From the NCBI GenBank assembly GCA_905221605.1, contig CAJNDS010002496.1, forward strand, positions 164,501 to 228,500: a DNA stretch of 64,000 nt, in the 5' to 3' direction. Positions 31,641 to 43,442 of the stretch are shown one piece after another. Numbering within the stretch: the stretch's first letter is position 1; the number at the start of each line of letters is the position of its first letter. Below the pieces are notes generated by a model that was not told where the DNA came from, did no database searches, and saw nothing but the letters and a program-made list of their open reading frames with translations. The translations under genes were made by a program, and so were the position numbers. The DNA comes from Symbiodinium natans. Lineage: Eukaryota; Sar; Dinophyceae; Suessiales; Symbiodiniaceae.

Positions 31641-32860
31641 TGGGGCTTAGCTTGGCAGGCAGAGGGGGGGGGAGGTTTTTTTTTCAGGGAAGGGGGGAGG
31701 GGCCGGGGGGGGGGGAGCAAAAGGGGACCACAAGCAGATGGCCCAAAGACCCGACAAGAAGGACACAAAAGACCCACAACAGAATAAGCAGGAAAAATAG
31801 GGGACCACAAGCAGATGGCCCGAAGACTTTAGGGTTTAGGGTTTAGGGGGCCCCAAAAGACCCGCACCAGCCGGCACGGAGACCCTGCAACAGGGAGGGG
31901 GGGTTTATTCAGGCGGGTCAGGGGAACGGAACCGGCAAGGGGGGGGGTGGGGTCAAGAAAAAGAAGGACCGCAAACCGAGCAAAGGCCCCACAAGCAGAT
32001 GGCCCGAAGACCCAACAACAGGGGCAAAAAAGACCCACAACGGGGGCCAAAAGGACCCGCAACAGACGGCACGGAGACCCTGCAGCAGGGGAAGGGTTTT
32101 TTTCAGGGAAGGTGGGGAGGAGAAGGACTGGAAACGGAGAAAAAGGGGACCACAAGCGGATGGCCCGAAGACCCGACAGCAGGGACAAAAACGACCCACA
32201 ACCGAATAAGCAGGAAAAATAGGGGACCACAAGCAGATGGCCCGAAGACCCAACAGTTGGAGCCAACGAGGAGAAGGACCGGAAACTGAGCAAAAGGGGA
32301 CCACAAGCAGAGGGCCTGAAGACCCGACAACAGGGGAAAAACAATTAACCCGCAACAGGCGCATTGTGTTTGCAAATGGGGGGGCGGCCCCCCCACCCCC
32401 CCCCCCAACCCCTGCTTTTTGAAGGCCTTCCTAGCTTGCTTCAAAGCGACCTGTATCTGGAACGGGTGCAAACAGAAGCCGTACGTGTAGAGCAAAAGAG
32501 ACTCAGAATGGGAGAACAAGTAGGAAAGAAACCCTACGCGTGGAACGGGTGACCCAAAACGGGGGCAGAAACAGACCCTGTAAGTGGAACGGGGGCAAAA
32601 AGAGACCCTGTGCGTAGAACAGGTGCAAAGAGGACCCAAAACAGGGACAAAAAAGACCCTCCTATACGTGGAACGGGTGCAAAAGGGACCCAAAAAACGG
32701 GGGGCCAAAAAAGATTCTATAGGGGGGGCAAAAAAGACCCCATAATGGAACGGGTGCAAATGGACCCAAAACCTCAGATCAGGGGGCACAAAAGACCCTA
32801 TATGTGGAAGGGGTGCAAAAGGGACCCAAAACAGGGGCAAAAAAAACCAAGCCCCACCAC
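31641..32860. repeat. Purine-rich degenerate minisatellite
   Basis: A ~1.2-kb stretch of loosely repeated words such as GGGGACCACAAGCAGATGGC, CGAAGACCC and GGGGCAAAAAAGACCC. There is strong purine bias on the + strand and poly-G tracts. The repeat changes character at about 32440 from the ACCACAAGCAGATGGC type to the GGAACGGGTGCAAA type. Minus-strand frames of up to 260 codons here are translations of the repeat. Confidence 0.8.
31828..31848. repeat. Three perfect TTTAGGG telomere-type repeats
   Basis: Three consecutive TTTAGGG units lie inside the purine-rich minisatellite. TTTAGGG is the plant/algal-type telomere repeat, also reported for dinoflagellates. Three units in the middle of a contig mark an interstitial telomeric tract, not a chromosome end. 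Confidence 0.8.
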
Positions 32861-34487
32861 GAGACTTGACCTGATGTCTGCGCATAGTTGCCTTCTGCCA
32901 GGTTTGAGGCTTTACAAAGAATATCGCCTCCCGAATACCAGCTGCTGAACAACATGAAGCTCTTCACCACCTCGCTTGTGTTTCGCGTCGACACTTTGTC
33001 AGCAATAACCAGGTCCGTTTCGGTCGTAGCCTCATTTAGCCAAGGTCATGCAACGACAGCTTCGGGTATTGCAGTGGAAGCTTTGGCTCTCTTGGATTAG
33101 CTTTCGCTTTCGCTTTTGCTTGGGGCCTCGCTCGGCCTTGGCCTTGAAAAATGTGGTCGGCCTGGGCGTGTGCTGGATATTCTGAGTTCCGAGGATGGCA
33201 CTTGTCCTCTTGGTCCTCGGTGCGGTGCCAAGACACAGCTTGAACAGGCCCCAAGGCCCTGAATAGGGTCTGGCAGAATCGTGAAGGGGGAGCACCTGAC
33301 CTTTGGCAAATCTTGCCAAGGCATGGCCTTGGCCACGGCCCCTTGTGGAGACGGCAGGGATCCTACAGTCCAGGCCCGCGTGGCACGCTGTGTGGAGAGA
33401 GAGAGAGAGAGAGCGCTTGGACGAGCTGCGGGGACTGGTGCAGTTGCGGAACGCTTGGAGGCCAACCGTTCGGATGTTTGGATGGGTGTTGCGATCATGC
33501 TGGCCGTGTCGTGGCGCCCGACTTTGAACGTGTTGCCAGTGCTGCATTTCTCGCTTGGATGAAGTGCTGTCTTCGGGCTGTGCAGGGGCTGTGTCAATGA
33601 ACAGGGTCAGGGATGAGGCAATTTTGATGCCCTCGACAGAACTGATTTGTCTGAAGTTTTTCTGGTGCCTGTGGCCAGCTTTCAAGGATGGAATCCAGGA
33701 TGACCGACATTTCATCCTTACCCTTTCTGTGCTTGACTTGCCATCCTTCAAAACCCTCGCTACAGCGCTCAGCAGTGGGGCTGCCTTTCTTTGCCTTCCT
33801 TCTCCCGTCTCTGGTACAACCCATGATCTAGATTCAGGTCACACCCCGACATGCCATTGCTAGTAGAGTTCCTCAAGGATGGAGAAGCGTCGGGGTTTGA
33901 TACTTCTCGTTCATGTGCGGCTTCTTCATGCTCTGCTTCTTAAGCCGATGTCAGTGTCGAGTGCAAGCAGAGGCTGAGGCCATTACCGTTGCAATGGCCT
34001 GATGCTGTGGCATTTTCGAAATGTTTTTGAAGCGCCGCGGGGGGGGGGCTAGCCGGCGGCGGCACATTTGCCGGGAGTGAGCTGGGCTACTGGTGTGTCG
34101 GGGTGCGCCAAATAATGGCCTGTCCTTGGATCGGCGCAAACGTTGCAAAGGCCTCTGCAGACGGTTTTGGCTGATGACACTCGCCCTTCGAGTTCAGGCT
34201 GTTGCCCGCGTTCGTTTGCGACACTTGAGCGATGGAGCACATTGCCGAGGTGCTCAGCATTAGCTGGGGTTCTCAATGAGTGGCTCATCAAGAGAAGTGC
34301 AAGCGTACTGGAGGCACATTTTGGGGATCAGCAATAGAAAGTATAGGCAAGTGCAACAGCCACCATGATGAAACCTGAGAGGCCAACATATGGCTTTATG
34401 GATTCGGTGTGGTTGCCGCAGTTTTTCAACTCTGGGCAATGGACGGTTCCCAGGCTGCAAAAGCTGCAAAGGCTCAACCGATTACAT
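32861..34487. other. No supported gene
   Basis: Contains a short (GA)n run at about 33397-33412 and a G9 tract near 34040. Frames up to 239 codons on the minus strand (33032-33751) are rich in Arg, Ser and Thr and show no domain or splice logic. Confidence 0.4.
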
Positions 34488-34537
34488 TGTGAAAGCATGT
34501 GAAAGCATGTGAAAGCATGTGAAAGCATGTGAAAGCA
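34488..34537. repeat. Five tandem copies of a 10-mer (TGAAAGCATG)
   Basis: Perfect 10-base repeats with five units, ending ...GAAAGCAGC. Confidence 0.9.
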
Positions 34538-34743
34538 GCACTGTCAGGCACGGGCGTCCATGATGCCCTCAGTGGCTTCACATCGCTGCTGCCCTGGAGT
34601 GCCGTTCGGCTGCAATCCGCAAATTTCGGATGCTTGCCACATGAAGACGGCAAAGTGTGCTTGCAAGCGAGGTTGTGGTGTGCAACGCCATCCTCGGCCA
34701 GTCCATTGCCTTTCTTTTCAAGCTGCTTGGTTCAGCAAAATTG

Positions 34744-35532
<789 letters not shown>

Positions 35533-35540
35533 AGCCGGCC

Positions 35541-36116
35541 CCCACCCCCGCCCGCCGGCCTGCACACTCGCACGCACGTGGTTCTAGTCAGTCAACTGTT
35601 TAGTGATTCTAGTGTTCATGTGGTTGATCCCGTTGGATTCCCAAACTCGATTGTGTTTCTCTGTCGTTCCAAGCAGATTTGCTTACACAATTCTCCGGAA
35701 GAAAAGCATTCAAGAGCGGCACCCAGCATCATTAGCATCTGAGACAAGAGCATGCCCACACGAAACGCGAACAGACTGGGGACTAGAATCGACATACTCC
35801 TGCTCCTTGGGCTCGCTGACGCTGTTGTTGTTGATGTTGTTGCTTGTTGTGGCTTGGTGTTGCTTGTTGTTGCTTGTTGTTGTTTGCTGTTGTTTGTTGT
35901 TGTTTGTTGCTGTTTGTTGTTGCTTGTTGTCGTTTGTTGATGTTGCTTGTTGTGGATTGTGTTTTTTTCGTTGAAGCCGCATATTGTTACATGCTGAGTC
36001 GTTTCCAGAGGGCGGGAACCCAACCATGTGAATGGACTGGGGCCCTTTTAAAAAGGTTCGACAATGCCGCTGCTTTGGAGTGCGAACTCCTGAAGGGTTC
36101 AGCGGTGGATCTGCCG
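35541..36116. repeat. TTG-rich microsatellite (35821-35950) with flanks
   Basis: An imperfect (TTG)n/(CTTGTTGTTG) array. The flanks hold no supported gene. Near 36075-36100 the sequence GAACTCCTGAAGGGTTC forms a short hairpin. Confidence 0.8.
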
Positions 36117-36292
36117 GTTTGTTTGTTTTGTTTGTTTGTTTGTTTGCCACGCGAATGCTGAGATATGCTCACTGTAGCACAGAGTACGCACAGCGTCAAG
36201 GTCAAAATGTTTGTTTGTTTGCTTGTTTGTTGGTTTGTTGGTTTGTTGCTTGTGTGCTTGTTTGTTTGGTGTGCTTGTTGGTTTGTTTAATT
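36117..36292. repeat. TTTG microsatellite, first block
   Basis: Two runs of TTTG/TTGG units, at 36117-36147 and about 36198-36290, separated by about 50 bases of ordinary sequence. Confidence 0.9.
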
Positions 36293-36382
36293 TTAACGCT
36301 ACGCGACCCGCCTCGGCCCGGCCCAGCGCATCCGCGTGAGCATGGTGATTCCGCAGCGCCCAAGTCGCTGGACCCCAAGCAA

Positions 36383-36700
36383 TAAGGGTTGGGTTGAAGG
36401 TTGAGGGTTGAGGGTTCCGGGTTTATGGTTTGGGGTTTGGGGTTGAGGGTTAGTTTAGGGGTTAAGGTTCACGCTTTGGGGTTGAGGGTTTTTTTGGGTT
36501 TAGGGTTCGGCTTGGAGTGATCGTAGGGTTGAGCCAGGCCCCTTAAGGTTTAAGGCGACTCCGGCAGGGTGGGGGGGATGGGGGAGGTGGGGTGGGGGGA
36601 AGGGGAGGGGGGTAGGGGGGGGGGGGTGGGGTGTAGGGCGGGGCAGGGGGGGGGAGGGGGGGGGAAGGAACGGGCGGGGGGCCCTGCTGGGAGGGGCTTC
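36383..36700. repeat. Degenerate telomere-like GGGTTTAGGG/GGGTTGAGG tract, then poly-G-rich DNA
   Basis: 36383-36520 is a run of variants of GGGTTGAGG, GGGTTTAGG and GGGGTTTGG. 36560-36680 is then very G-rich, with G7 to G9 tracts. No gene was seen. The first part resembles decayed TTTAGGG repeats. Confidence 0.65.
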
Positions 36701-36874
36701 AACTGCCTCTGGTCCTGGCGAACCGTCCGCTTGCGGACCCCGGTTTCCCAGGGGGGGTACCCATTTGAGGCCAAAAAAAGGGGTCCGAAAAAGGGCTTGG
36801 GGTGTGGGGGGAGGATTTGGAGGGGGGTGCCTGTTCTGACAACCTATACACCTCCGGCCCGAGGCCTCGGCGGA

Positions 36875-37205
36875 TTTGTTTGTTTGTTTGTTTGTTTGTT
36901 TGTTTGTTTGTTTGTTTGTTGGTTTGTTGGTTTATTGGTTTATTGGTTTGTTGGTTTGTTTGTTTGTTTGTTGTTTGTTTGCTTGTTTGTTTGGTGTGCT
37001 TGTTGTGTTTGATTTGTTTGTTTGTTTGTTTGTTTGTTTGTTTGTTTGTTTGTTTGTTTGTTTGTTTGTTTGTTTGTTTGTTTGTTTGTTTGTTTGTTGT
37101 GTGTTGCCGTTAGTTAGATAGCTAGTTTGTTTGGTTGTTTGATTTGTTTGCTTGTTTGTTTGATTGTTTGATGTTTAGTTTAGTTTTGTCGTCGTCGTCG
37201 TCGTT
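36875..37205. repeat. TTTG microsatellite, second block, ending in GTC repeats
   Basis: (TTTG)n dominates 36875-37100, with TTGG variants in the first part, then continues imperfectly to about 37170. A short (GTC)n run closes it at about 37185-37205. FVCLFVCL frames are artefacts. Confidence 0.95.
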
Positions 37206-37539
37206 CTCATCCATACCAGCCAGCCACCATACGGACCTCGGGGGTCCCGGAACCCTTTTTTTGTCCTGTTATGATTGTGCGTTCTGATCTCCATTATCTT
37301 GGACTGGAGACATTACTGCCCAAGTTTGTTTCAGCCAGGACTTAGTTACTATGTTGTTTGTCTATACACATGCGCACATGCACGCGCGCAAACCCGACAA
37401 ACAAGTAGATGCTTACACACACATATGTACACATGCACGTGCGCATTCAGGAGCAAACTCAGTATATATGAGAGGTCGAGTCACACTGCAGGTATGCGGA
37501 TTCCATTGTGAAGCTTTATGCCGTGAGTGCCGTCGTCGC

Positions 37540-37800
37540 CTCAATGCACTGTTCGTATTACTTCGTGCTTGCTGGAACTTTGGGGACCCCAGTGCGCTGA
37601 AGGCTATGGCCTTTACAGCTTTGTTCTCCGCAATCTTCCTTGACTTTAGCATGGGCTTTCACAACGCTGCTGGCTACCTCGTCAGCTTTTTCTCAATGTG
37701 CCTGTACTATGCGCCAAACGAAGTGTTGCTCTCGACTGACGTGGAATTCATAAAGCAAGTCACAGCAGCATCTGAAGCCAAGACGGACAAGGCCAAGTAA
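37540..37800 (+). CDS. Last exon of an unrecognised membrane protein
   Basis: The + frame ends at TAA 37798-37800 and reads ALKAMAFTALFSAIFLDFSM, then a second hydrophobic stretch AAGYLVSFFSMCLYYAP, then a charged tail EAKTDKAK. Two membrane segments and a Lys-rich end suggest the C-terminus of a membrane protein. The upstream boundary is a guess, and earlier exons were not found in the repeat-rich DNA before it. Confidence 0.4.
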   Translation, partial: LNALFVLLRACWNFGDPSALKAMAFTALFSAIFLDFSMGFHNAAGYLVSFFSMCLYYAPNEVLLSTDVEFIKQVTAASEAKTDKAK

Positions 37801-38414
37801 GCAGAAGTTCAAGATTCAGTTCGTGGCAAGTATTCCCAGACTTACCAGGCCAACATGGAGGTGCCGGAGATAGGCTCCCACAGCGCATTGTGCTCGGCAA
37901 GCAAGAGGAACTAAGAGGAAGGAGGCGTGCCGGGATGTGCCGCGTCGCGGAAAACCTCGTCTTGTGATCGGGGACGCGGTCCCAAAGTGGGCGTTTGCAA
38001 ATCGTTGTCACGGGCAATCGAAAAAGTGTTGCCATGGTTGACCCAAAGTTGTCCTTGTCAATCCTTGTCACATTGTTGCCTGGTGAAGTCCCATAGTATT
38101 CCTATAGTTCAGACGTGTCTCTCTTAGCATGTGAGTGGCTCCGCAAGCGATTCTGGGCTCAAACTGAAGTCCGACTTTGAATTCGGGCTGCTCCTGGGGC
38201 GATCCTGCCGGACGATGAACTATCCCGTCTACGCTGGCGAGATCGACAATGGTACCGTCGTGCAGCCAGCACAAAGCACAGAGGTGAAGCAGCATGCCCA
38301 GGCCGGCGCTTAACATCAGACTTGCGCACAGTGTTTCGCATGTGTTTCGCGTTCTGAGCTGGCCTGCAGGCAAGCGACCTTCCACAAGGACATACCCTGA
38401 AGCTCTCCGAGCAC
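37801..38414. other. No supported gene; may hold upstream Pumilio exons
   Basis: Short frames only. The Pumilio gene should start in or before this stretch because its first visible exon has no good ATG. Confidence 0.35.
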
Positions 38415-40411
38415 TTGTCTGCTTCATTGTTGGGACCACCACCAGGGCTTGAGACTTCTTTGCCAACTCTCTTGTCTGGCAAGGCCAAGGTGAGGCGACC
38501 CAGAAAGGAGGCAGATTCAAAAGGCTCCAAAGTGGCTTGCCTGATCCGCACGAAAGAAGGTGCACAAGCAATATGTGCACAGCTTGCGAGTCTGCAAGCA
38601 CCCTACCACAGCAGCTTTCGCTCGGAGTTGGTTGCGTCCTTGTTGCCAGACTTGCCAAGCTTGGCCTGTGATCCACACGCCTCGCAAGTAATTCTGCAGA
38701 TCTTCACAGTTGATGACGACGTGAGCCTGGAGCTGTGCAAGAGAAGTGTCCGGCGCCTTCGTGGCTCTTTTCTGAAGTTGACCAAGGCACCAGCTTTTTG
38801 AGCACTTTCAGCTTGTTTTCAAGAGAACACTGTGACCCCACGTCCCTGCAGGACAAGCATGGATGCTGGGTTGTACAGCAGCTACTTCAACGAGTACCAG
38901 CGGAACTTCATGCTTTTCTTGCCTTCGAGTTGCGGGGAAAAGTTCTGGCCTGCAGCCAGCATTTACATGGAAACTTTGTTTTGCAAAGATGCGTGGAACT
39001 GCTGAGCCACAATGATGTGGGGTTCATCGTGGAAGAGCTCAAGAACCACGCAGTGGACGCCGCATCGCACATCTACTCCTGCCGTGTCTTGCAGCGCATC
39101 ATTGAGCACTGCCCACACGACAGCCCGGGCATGACCGAACTCCTTGACAACCTTCTTATCAGCAGTGAGAGGCTGCAAAAGCTGGTCATGGATCCCTAGC
39201 CGCAAGTTTAGACTCTGTGTAAGTTGTGCATGTGCGATGCCGGCATGTCACCATGCTGCACAGTTCTCGCCACCGCTTCTTATTCTTCGCTTGGGTCGGA
39301 GGCTTGCCTTCCCCCTTGGTCTCTTTTTGTCTGCTGTTTTAGTTCCCTTTGGTGGGAATGTCAGGTTTTTCCGAGGCTCGTCTTTCTTTGTCTGTGTGTC
39401 TTCTGAGGCTCTCTTAGTGTCCCCTGTCTACTGGAACGTTGTGGTTGTGGGCATGTCACGCCAGAGTGAGCGGTGTGGCAGTTGCTTGCGTTGATGTTTC
39501 CCCGACCAGCCTTACCGGGTATGTGCCAGCCATTCAATCCTTGTCCTGAGTCGATGTGGCAGTCCGGGCAGTCCAAACGTGTGGATCCCAAGCTTCGAAA
39601 AACATCTCATGCAAAACGAAGCGTACAAACACACAAATCGGCAAGCTCCACTGTGATATCGGTCAATAAGAAATCAGCAAGAGCATCAAGTTCCATCATC
39701 TGAGGATCCCTACGGCAACAATGTTCTTCGTGCAGTCCTTGCGCGTGGAAGAGCGGTGCATTTAAAACTCATTGCCAAGCTATTCGCTGATGAGTGCAAC
39801 ATACTGGCATATGCACGTAATCGACACTCCAGCCTGGTGCTGGAGAGGCTTTTGGAGGCCATGACGGGAGAGTTTCGGCGCGAACTACAGGAGGAAAGAG
39901 ATGCCCTGATGATCGCACTCCTTGGAGACGACACATCCAATCCTCCCTTCACGCAAATGGCTTTGGACCGTTTCGGAAGCTCGGAGTACTCTAGCATTTC
40001 TTCTGCATTCCTTTCTTTTGTCTCGAAACAATTCGGAACCAACGAGCGCTTAGCAGCGATCACCCCAACAGCAGAGCGTAGTCGGCGCATGTCGGCGCTT
40101 GTGCCTTTCAATCTCTCAGTAAAGGTTGTTGGGGGCTCAAGGGGTACGTGTTATGCAACCAACAAGCTCCCTCAGGAAACTACATCGCACAGAGGGCCAT
40201 TGAAGACTGCCACGGCCGGGAGCAACAAAGAATTCTCCACTTGCTGAGTGCGTTGGGTCCAAAGCTTCGTCGTGCTGTCAATGGACGGCACATTCTACAG
40301 GCAGCGCGAAGACGGTTCGGCTCGCAACTTTCCTTTCATGTCCCAGTGGCTTCAGATCCACTCTCGCAGTGCCCCAGTGCAGCCTTGCACTCCGCAGATC
40401 GTACAGACTAA
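38415..40411 (+). CDS. Pumilio (PUF)-family RNA-binding protein
   Basis: PUF proteins bind specific 3'-UTR sequences and repress or localise mRNAs, usually in the cytoplasm. At least four exons carry PUF repeats. Exon A (to about 38760) has LVASLLPDLPSLACDPHASQ. Exon B (38852-39190) has DKHGCWVVQQLLQR, HLHGNFVLQRCVE and HIYSCRVLQRIIEH. Exon C (39705-39975) has DPYGNNVLRAVL, YARNRHSSLVLERLL and MALDRFG. Exon D (40176-40411) has NYIAQRAIEDCHGREQQ and NGRHILQAARRRFG, ending at TAA. Introns 39191-39704 and 39976-40175 both begin with GA and end with AG. The exon C/D joint restores RFG|NYIAQ in frame. The gene start and the exon A/B donor are unresolved. The repeats are divergent from classic PUM, so RNA specificity cannot be read off. 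Confidence 0.83.
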
Positions 40412-42670
40412 TTCAAATTGTACAATTTGGACATATTTGGACAGCCCTGCGACAACCTCGCACTGTGGGGTTTGCAGGGCATCTGAGGCTCTTTGTGCAG
40501 CCGTCTCAGAAAGGGCCATGCAGAGGAGACGTGAGCGTCTTGCCAGTAAGAAGCTGATCTTGCGTCTCGGTGCTTGGCTTCAGCCTATTGTGCCAGAGGC
40601 TTAGTAGATTGGAGTGGCTCACACGACCTTGAACCCTTGAACCCGATGTGTCGCGCACGAAGCTAAGGTCTGAAGCAATCTGGTGATTCAACGGTGATTC
40701 AGTGTCGCCTGGAAATCGCCCAATACTTTGAATTCGATCCCTCCATATCTGGAGGAACAGAATGCTTTTCCTGAAAGTGGAAAAGCACTACAGCACTGTG
40801 CCGTAGAAGAGCTCGTAGACTCGTAGAAGAGTGGGGGGGGGATTATCTGACATGTACAGACCGCTGCAGAACTGCAGCCCAAAGCCTCAGACACCCCAAA
40901 CTTTTCAAAGTTTTCAAAAGTCTGAAAGCAAGTCCGACGAAGCTTTGCAAAACAGTGAAATGCTTGGTGCCTCTGTACATGACTTGGCACAGAGCCTCAA
41001 ACAAAACACATACCCGTGCAGCCGGCAACAGTTTGGCTTGGCGAAGCGTTATCGCCACGGTGTGGGGCACCTGTGGCATTAAAGCAAATGCCTGGCGCGT
41101 TGCAGGGAGAGGCATCAATGAGTTTGATTTGATCGTAGCTGAAGCATGTCGAGAGTGCAGGCGTCGGAGGCTGCGAGGGAGGCCACAAGGCGAGGGGCGT
41201 TGTTTCGATTCTCTGTCTTGCCGGGTGGGAGATCGGACTAGTATCTTGGATGGTCTGTGCGGTGTGTGTAGAAGTCTTCGACAGCTCGCACCCTGGGGAA
41301 CAACGGCAGCACCCACATCCTAGCTGGAAAAGAGCCAAGATGCCCTGACGTCGAGCGTCCCCTCACTGGCAGAAGAACACCTTGCACTCATGGACCTGTG
41401 GTCCGATCCCCATGACTCCACTCATCTCCTCTCGCTTTCTTCTCATTCTTCTCTCCCTGGCCATGGGACTAGGAGCATCACAGGAGCATCAGCTGGAAGA
41501 GGACCTTTCACACCAGGGCATTTTTGGCATGAGCAATGGGGCCTCGTCCGGCCTCAGGGCCGGGGATCGTGAGCATCATCCGGAAGACCCTATCACATCC
41601 TCAGGACCAACCGAACTTCTCAGCGCCGCGGAGACTAGGAGCCTTTGAGGTTCTAGACTGCTTCTGCAAATCTATTCGGAGTGTTGCTTGAAACTGTGCA
41701 CGAGATGTGATGCACTTCTGCATAGTTTCCGAGCCAGTTACCTGAGTTGCAAGAGTGCCTTGTACTTTGCGCGGTCAAGGTTGTTCTAAGTCTACAACCC
41801 TGGTAAGTCTTGCGATCATGTCAGCAATCATGAAAGACAGGCTCGTGTCACCGTGTCAGCAGTTCCGATCACTGGCAACACATCCACTTCCCACTATGAA
41901 ACTTTTCGCTCAGCAACTTCAAGTGTTTTCGTGTTTCAACTTGCGTGAGGAAGTGTTTTTGCACCTTGTGTCCACATGTTCAGGGAAAAATGCTGGGGAT
42001 TGCTGGGTCGACATCGGAAAGACCGAAAGTGATCACCAGCGAATGTGCTGCAGTTCCGAAAGCCATAACGCCATGTGCCATATCCATGTAGAGCTTTAGC
42101 TCTCAATCGCGGTAAGTTTGGCTTGACTGTTTGCTTTGTTTGGGGTAAACCCGAAAAGCCCTAAGCATTAAGGTCCCTCTGCGTATGACATATCGATTTT
42201 ATCTACAAAGCCTTAAACCCCAAACAGCCTACCCTGCACCCTCCCGCCCACCTCACAACAAGAAAGAGGCAACATAAGGAAACGACACATTTACCTTTTA
42301 AGAAATCCATCCAGTCCCACAGAGACTTGGTTTCCGAAATTGTAACACAAGGCTGGTGACTCAGCAGATGATGCTGTCACCTACGCCACCCCCGCAGCAG
42401 CCTGACTTGTTCCTGCTTGAATGTCCATAATGGAGACAGTGGCATGAGGTAGGAGGGAATGCGTGAAGGCTCTCTGCATTGACGTCATCTCCTTCTGCAA
42501 AGGTGTTTCTGCATTTGCAGGTTCAAGCTCTGAATGCTCTGCTTTTGCCTTCCTGGTGAGGAGAAACAAAAGAAGGATAGTGCAGTCGTCTTGCAGCTTA
42601 CCAAGACGAAGATGCTCGGCCAGCATGTTTGCATGTGCTCGGAACGCCAAGCAGCTTGTCCACATTGCAG
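40412..42670. other. Intergenic stretch with one possible small secreted-protein ORF
   Basis: An ATG at 41412 opens a 78-codon frame to 41648 starting MTPLISSRFLLILLSLAMGL, a good-looking signal peptide, followed by an acidic/His-rich tail without a known domain. The rest holds short frames. A few AAACCC/CCTAAA words lie near 42150-42230. Confidence 0.35.
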
Positions 42671-43406
42671 GTGCAGCTTCTTTGAAAAGGGAAAGTGCTC
42701 CTCCGACACGTGCAGGCCACCTGCTTTGTGTGGTGCGTGCATTGCGTGTCCCCGGGCGACTGTCGGCAACTGGTCTCGCGAAAAGGTATGCGCATTCTCT
42801 GAATGAACTGCGATGCCCTCCTAATTTGCCCCTCGCTCAGCGTGTGCTGTGGCACTCTGGCTCCCTGCAGTGCTGTCGTTCACTGTTCACCGTTCATCGT
42901 GTTGCAGTCGACAACACACCCTGGAAGCTCAGGCAGAAAACCAAGCTGTGCAAGCAAACCGGGCTGTGTTGAATCTGGAGCTTGAGCTTGCAAGGCTTTC
43001 GAACCTTTGCCAGGTCGTTTCTGCAAGGCAAGTGCTTGGACGGGGAAAACTGCTCGCCCACGCCTTGACGTGTCTTCAAGTTGTCATCAGAGTCCGCAAG
43101 CTTCAAGTCTTTGTGTGGGGGTTGTTTCCGAGGTTTGCCCATGGAGACTCTGACCTCCGGGTGACCTCCGGGATTTACAAAACGCAAATGTGCAACTTCT
43201 ACGAGCGTGGCCATTGCAAGAAGGTACGCTGTCAGATGTTGTTACGTTACCTTGAGAGACGTGATGCTTGCATGGCTCCCCGATGGCAACAGGGCGACCG
43301 ATGCAACCACGCCCATGGTGATGCCGATCTGAGACCATCATTCAGTCCACAGAAAACACCTGTGCGAGAGAAAGAGAAAGGCACTGCTTCAGTTGAGACT
43401 TGGTAG
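42671..43406 (+). CDS. CCCH zinc-finger protein with finger exons
   Basis: At least three CCCH fingers, a fold that usually binds RNA. Finger 1 starts after the acceptor at 42670 (CSFFEKGKCSSDTC). Finger 2 appears split: SFLQGKCLDGENC at about 43015-43060 in one exon, and FAHGDSDLR at about 43135-43160 in the next. Finger 3 is MCNFYERGHCKK joined to GDRCNHAHGDADLRP across a 69-bp GT-AG intron (43224-43292) that is in frame and lacks stops. It is followed by SFSPQKTPVREK and a TAG at 43404-43406, which may be inside an intron. The gene start and true end are unknown. A decayed copy of the last part recurs in the tandem array that follows. A later segment (about 46160-46300, ELEWSPGVSSVANWNMAEME) might be a distant exon. 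Confidence 0.6.
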
Positions 43407-43442
43407 TGAAAAAGGTTTTGCAACTTGCCTGGGGGGAGTTTC

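Noticed and set aside
31829..32885. Minus-strand ORFs of up to 260 codons rich in CGP and FFAP words
   Set aside because: They follow the purine-rich minisatellite and repeat with it; no domain, no splice logic.
33032..33751. 239-codon minus-strand ORF
   Set aside because: Arg/Ser/Thr-rich with no recognisable motif; no splice sites or neighbours support it.
36875..37121. FVCLFVCL 'membrane' ORFs
   Set aside because: Direct translation of (TTTG)n.
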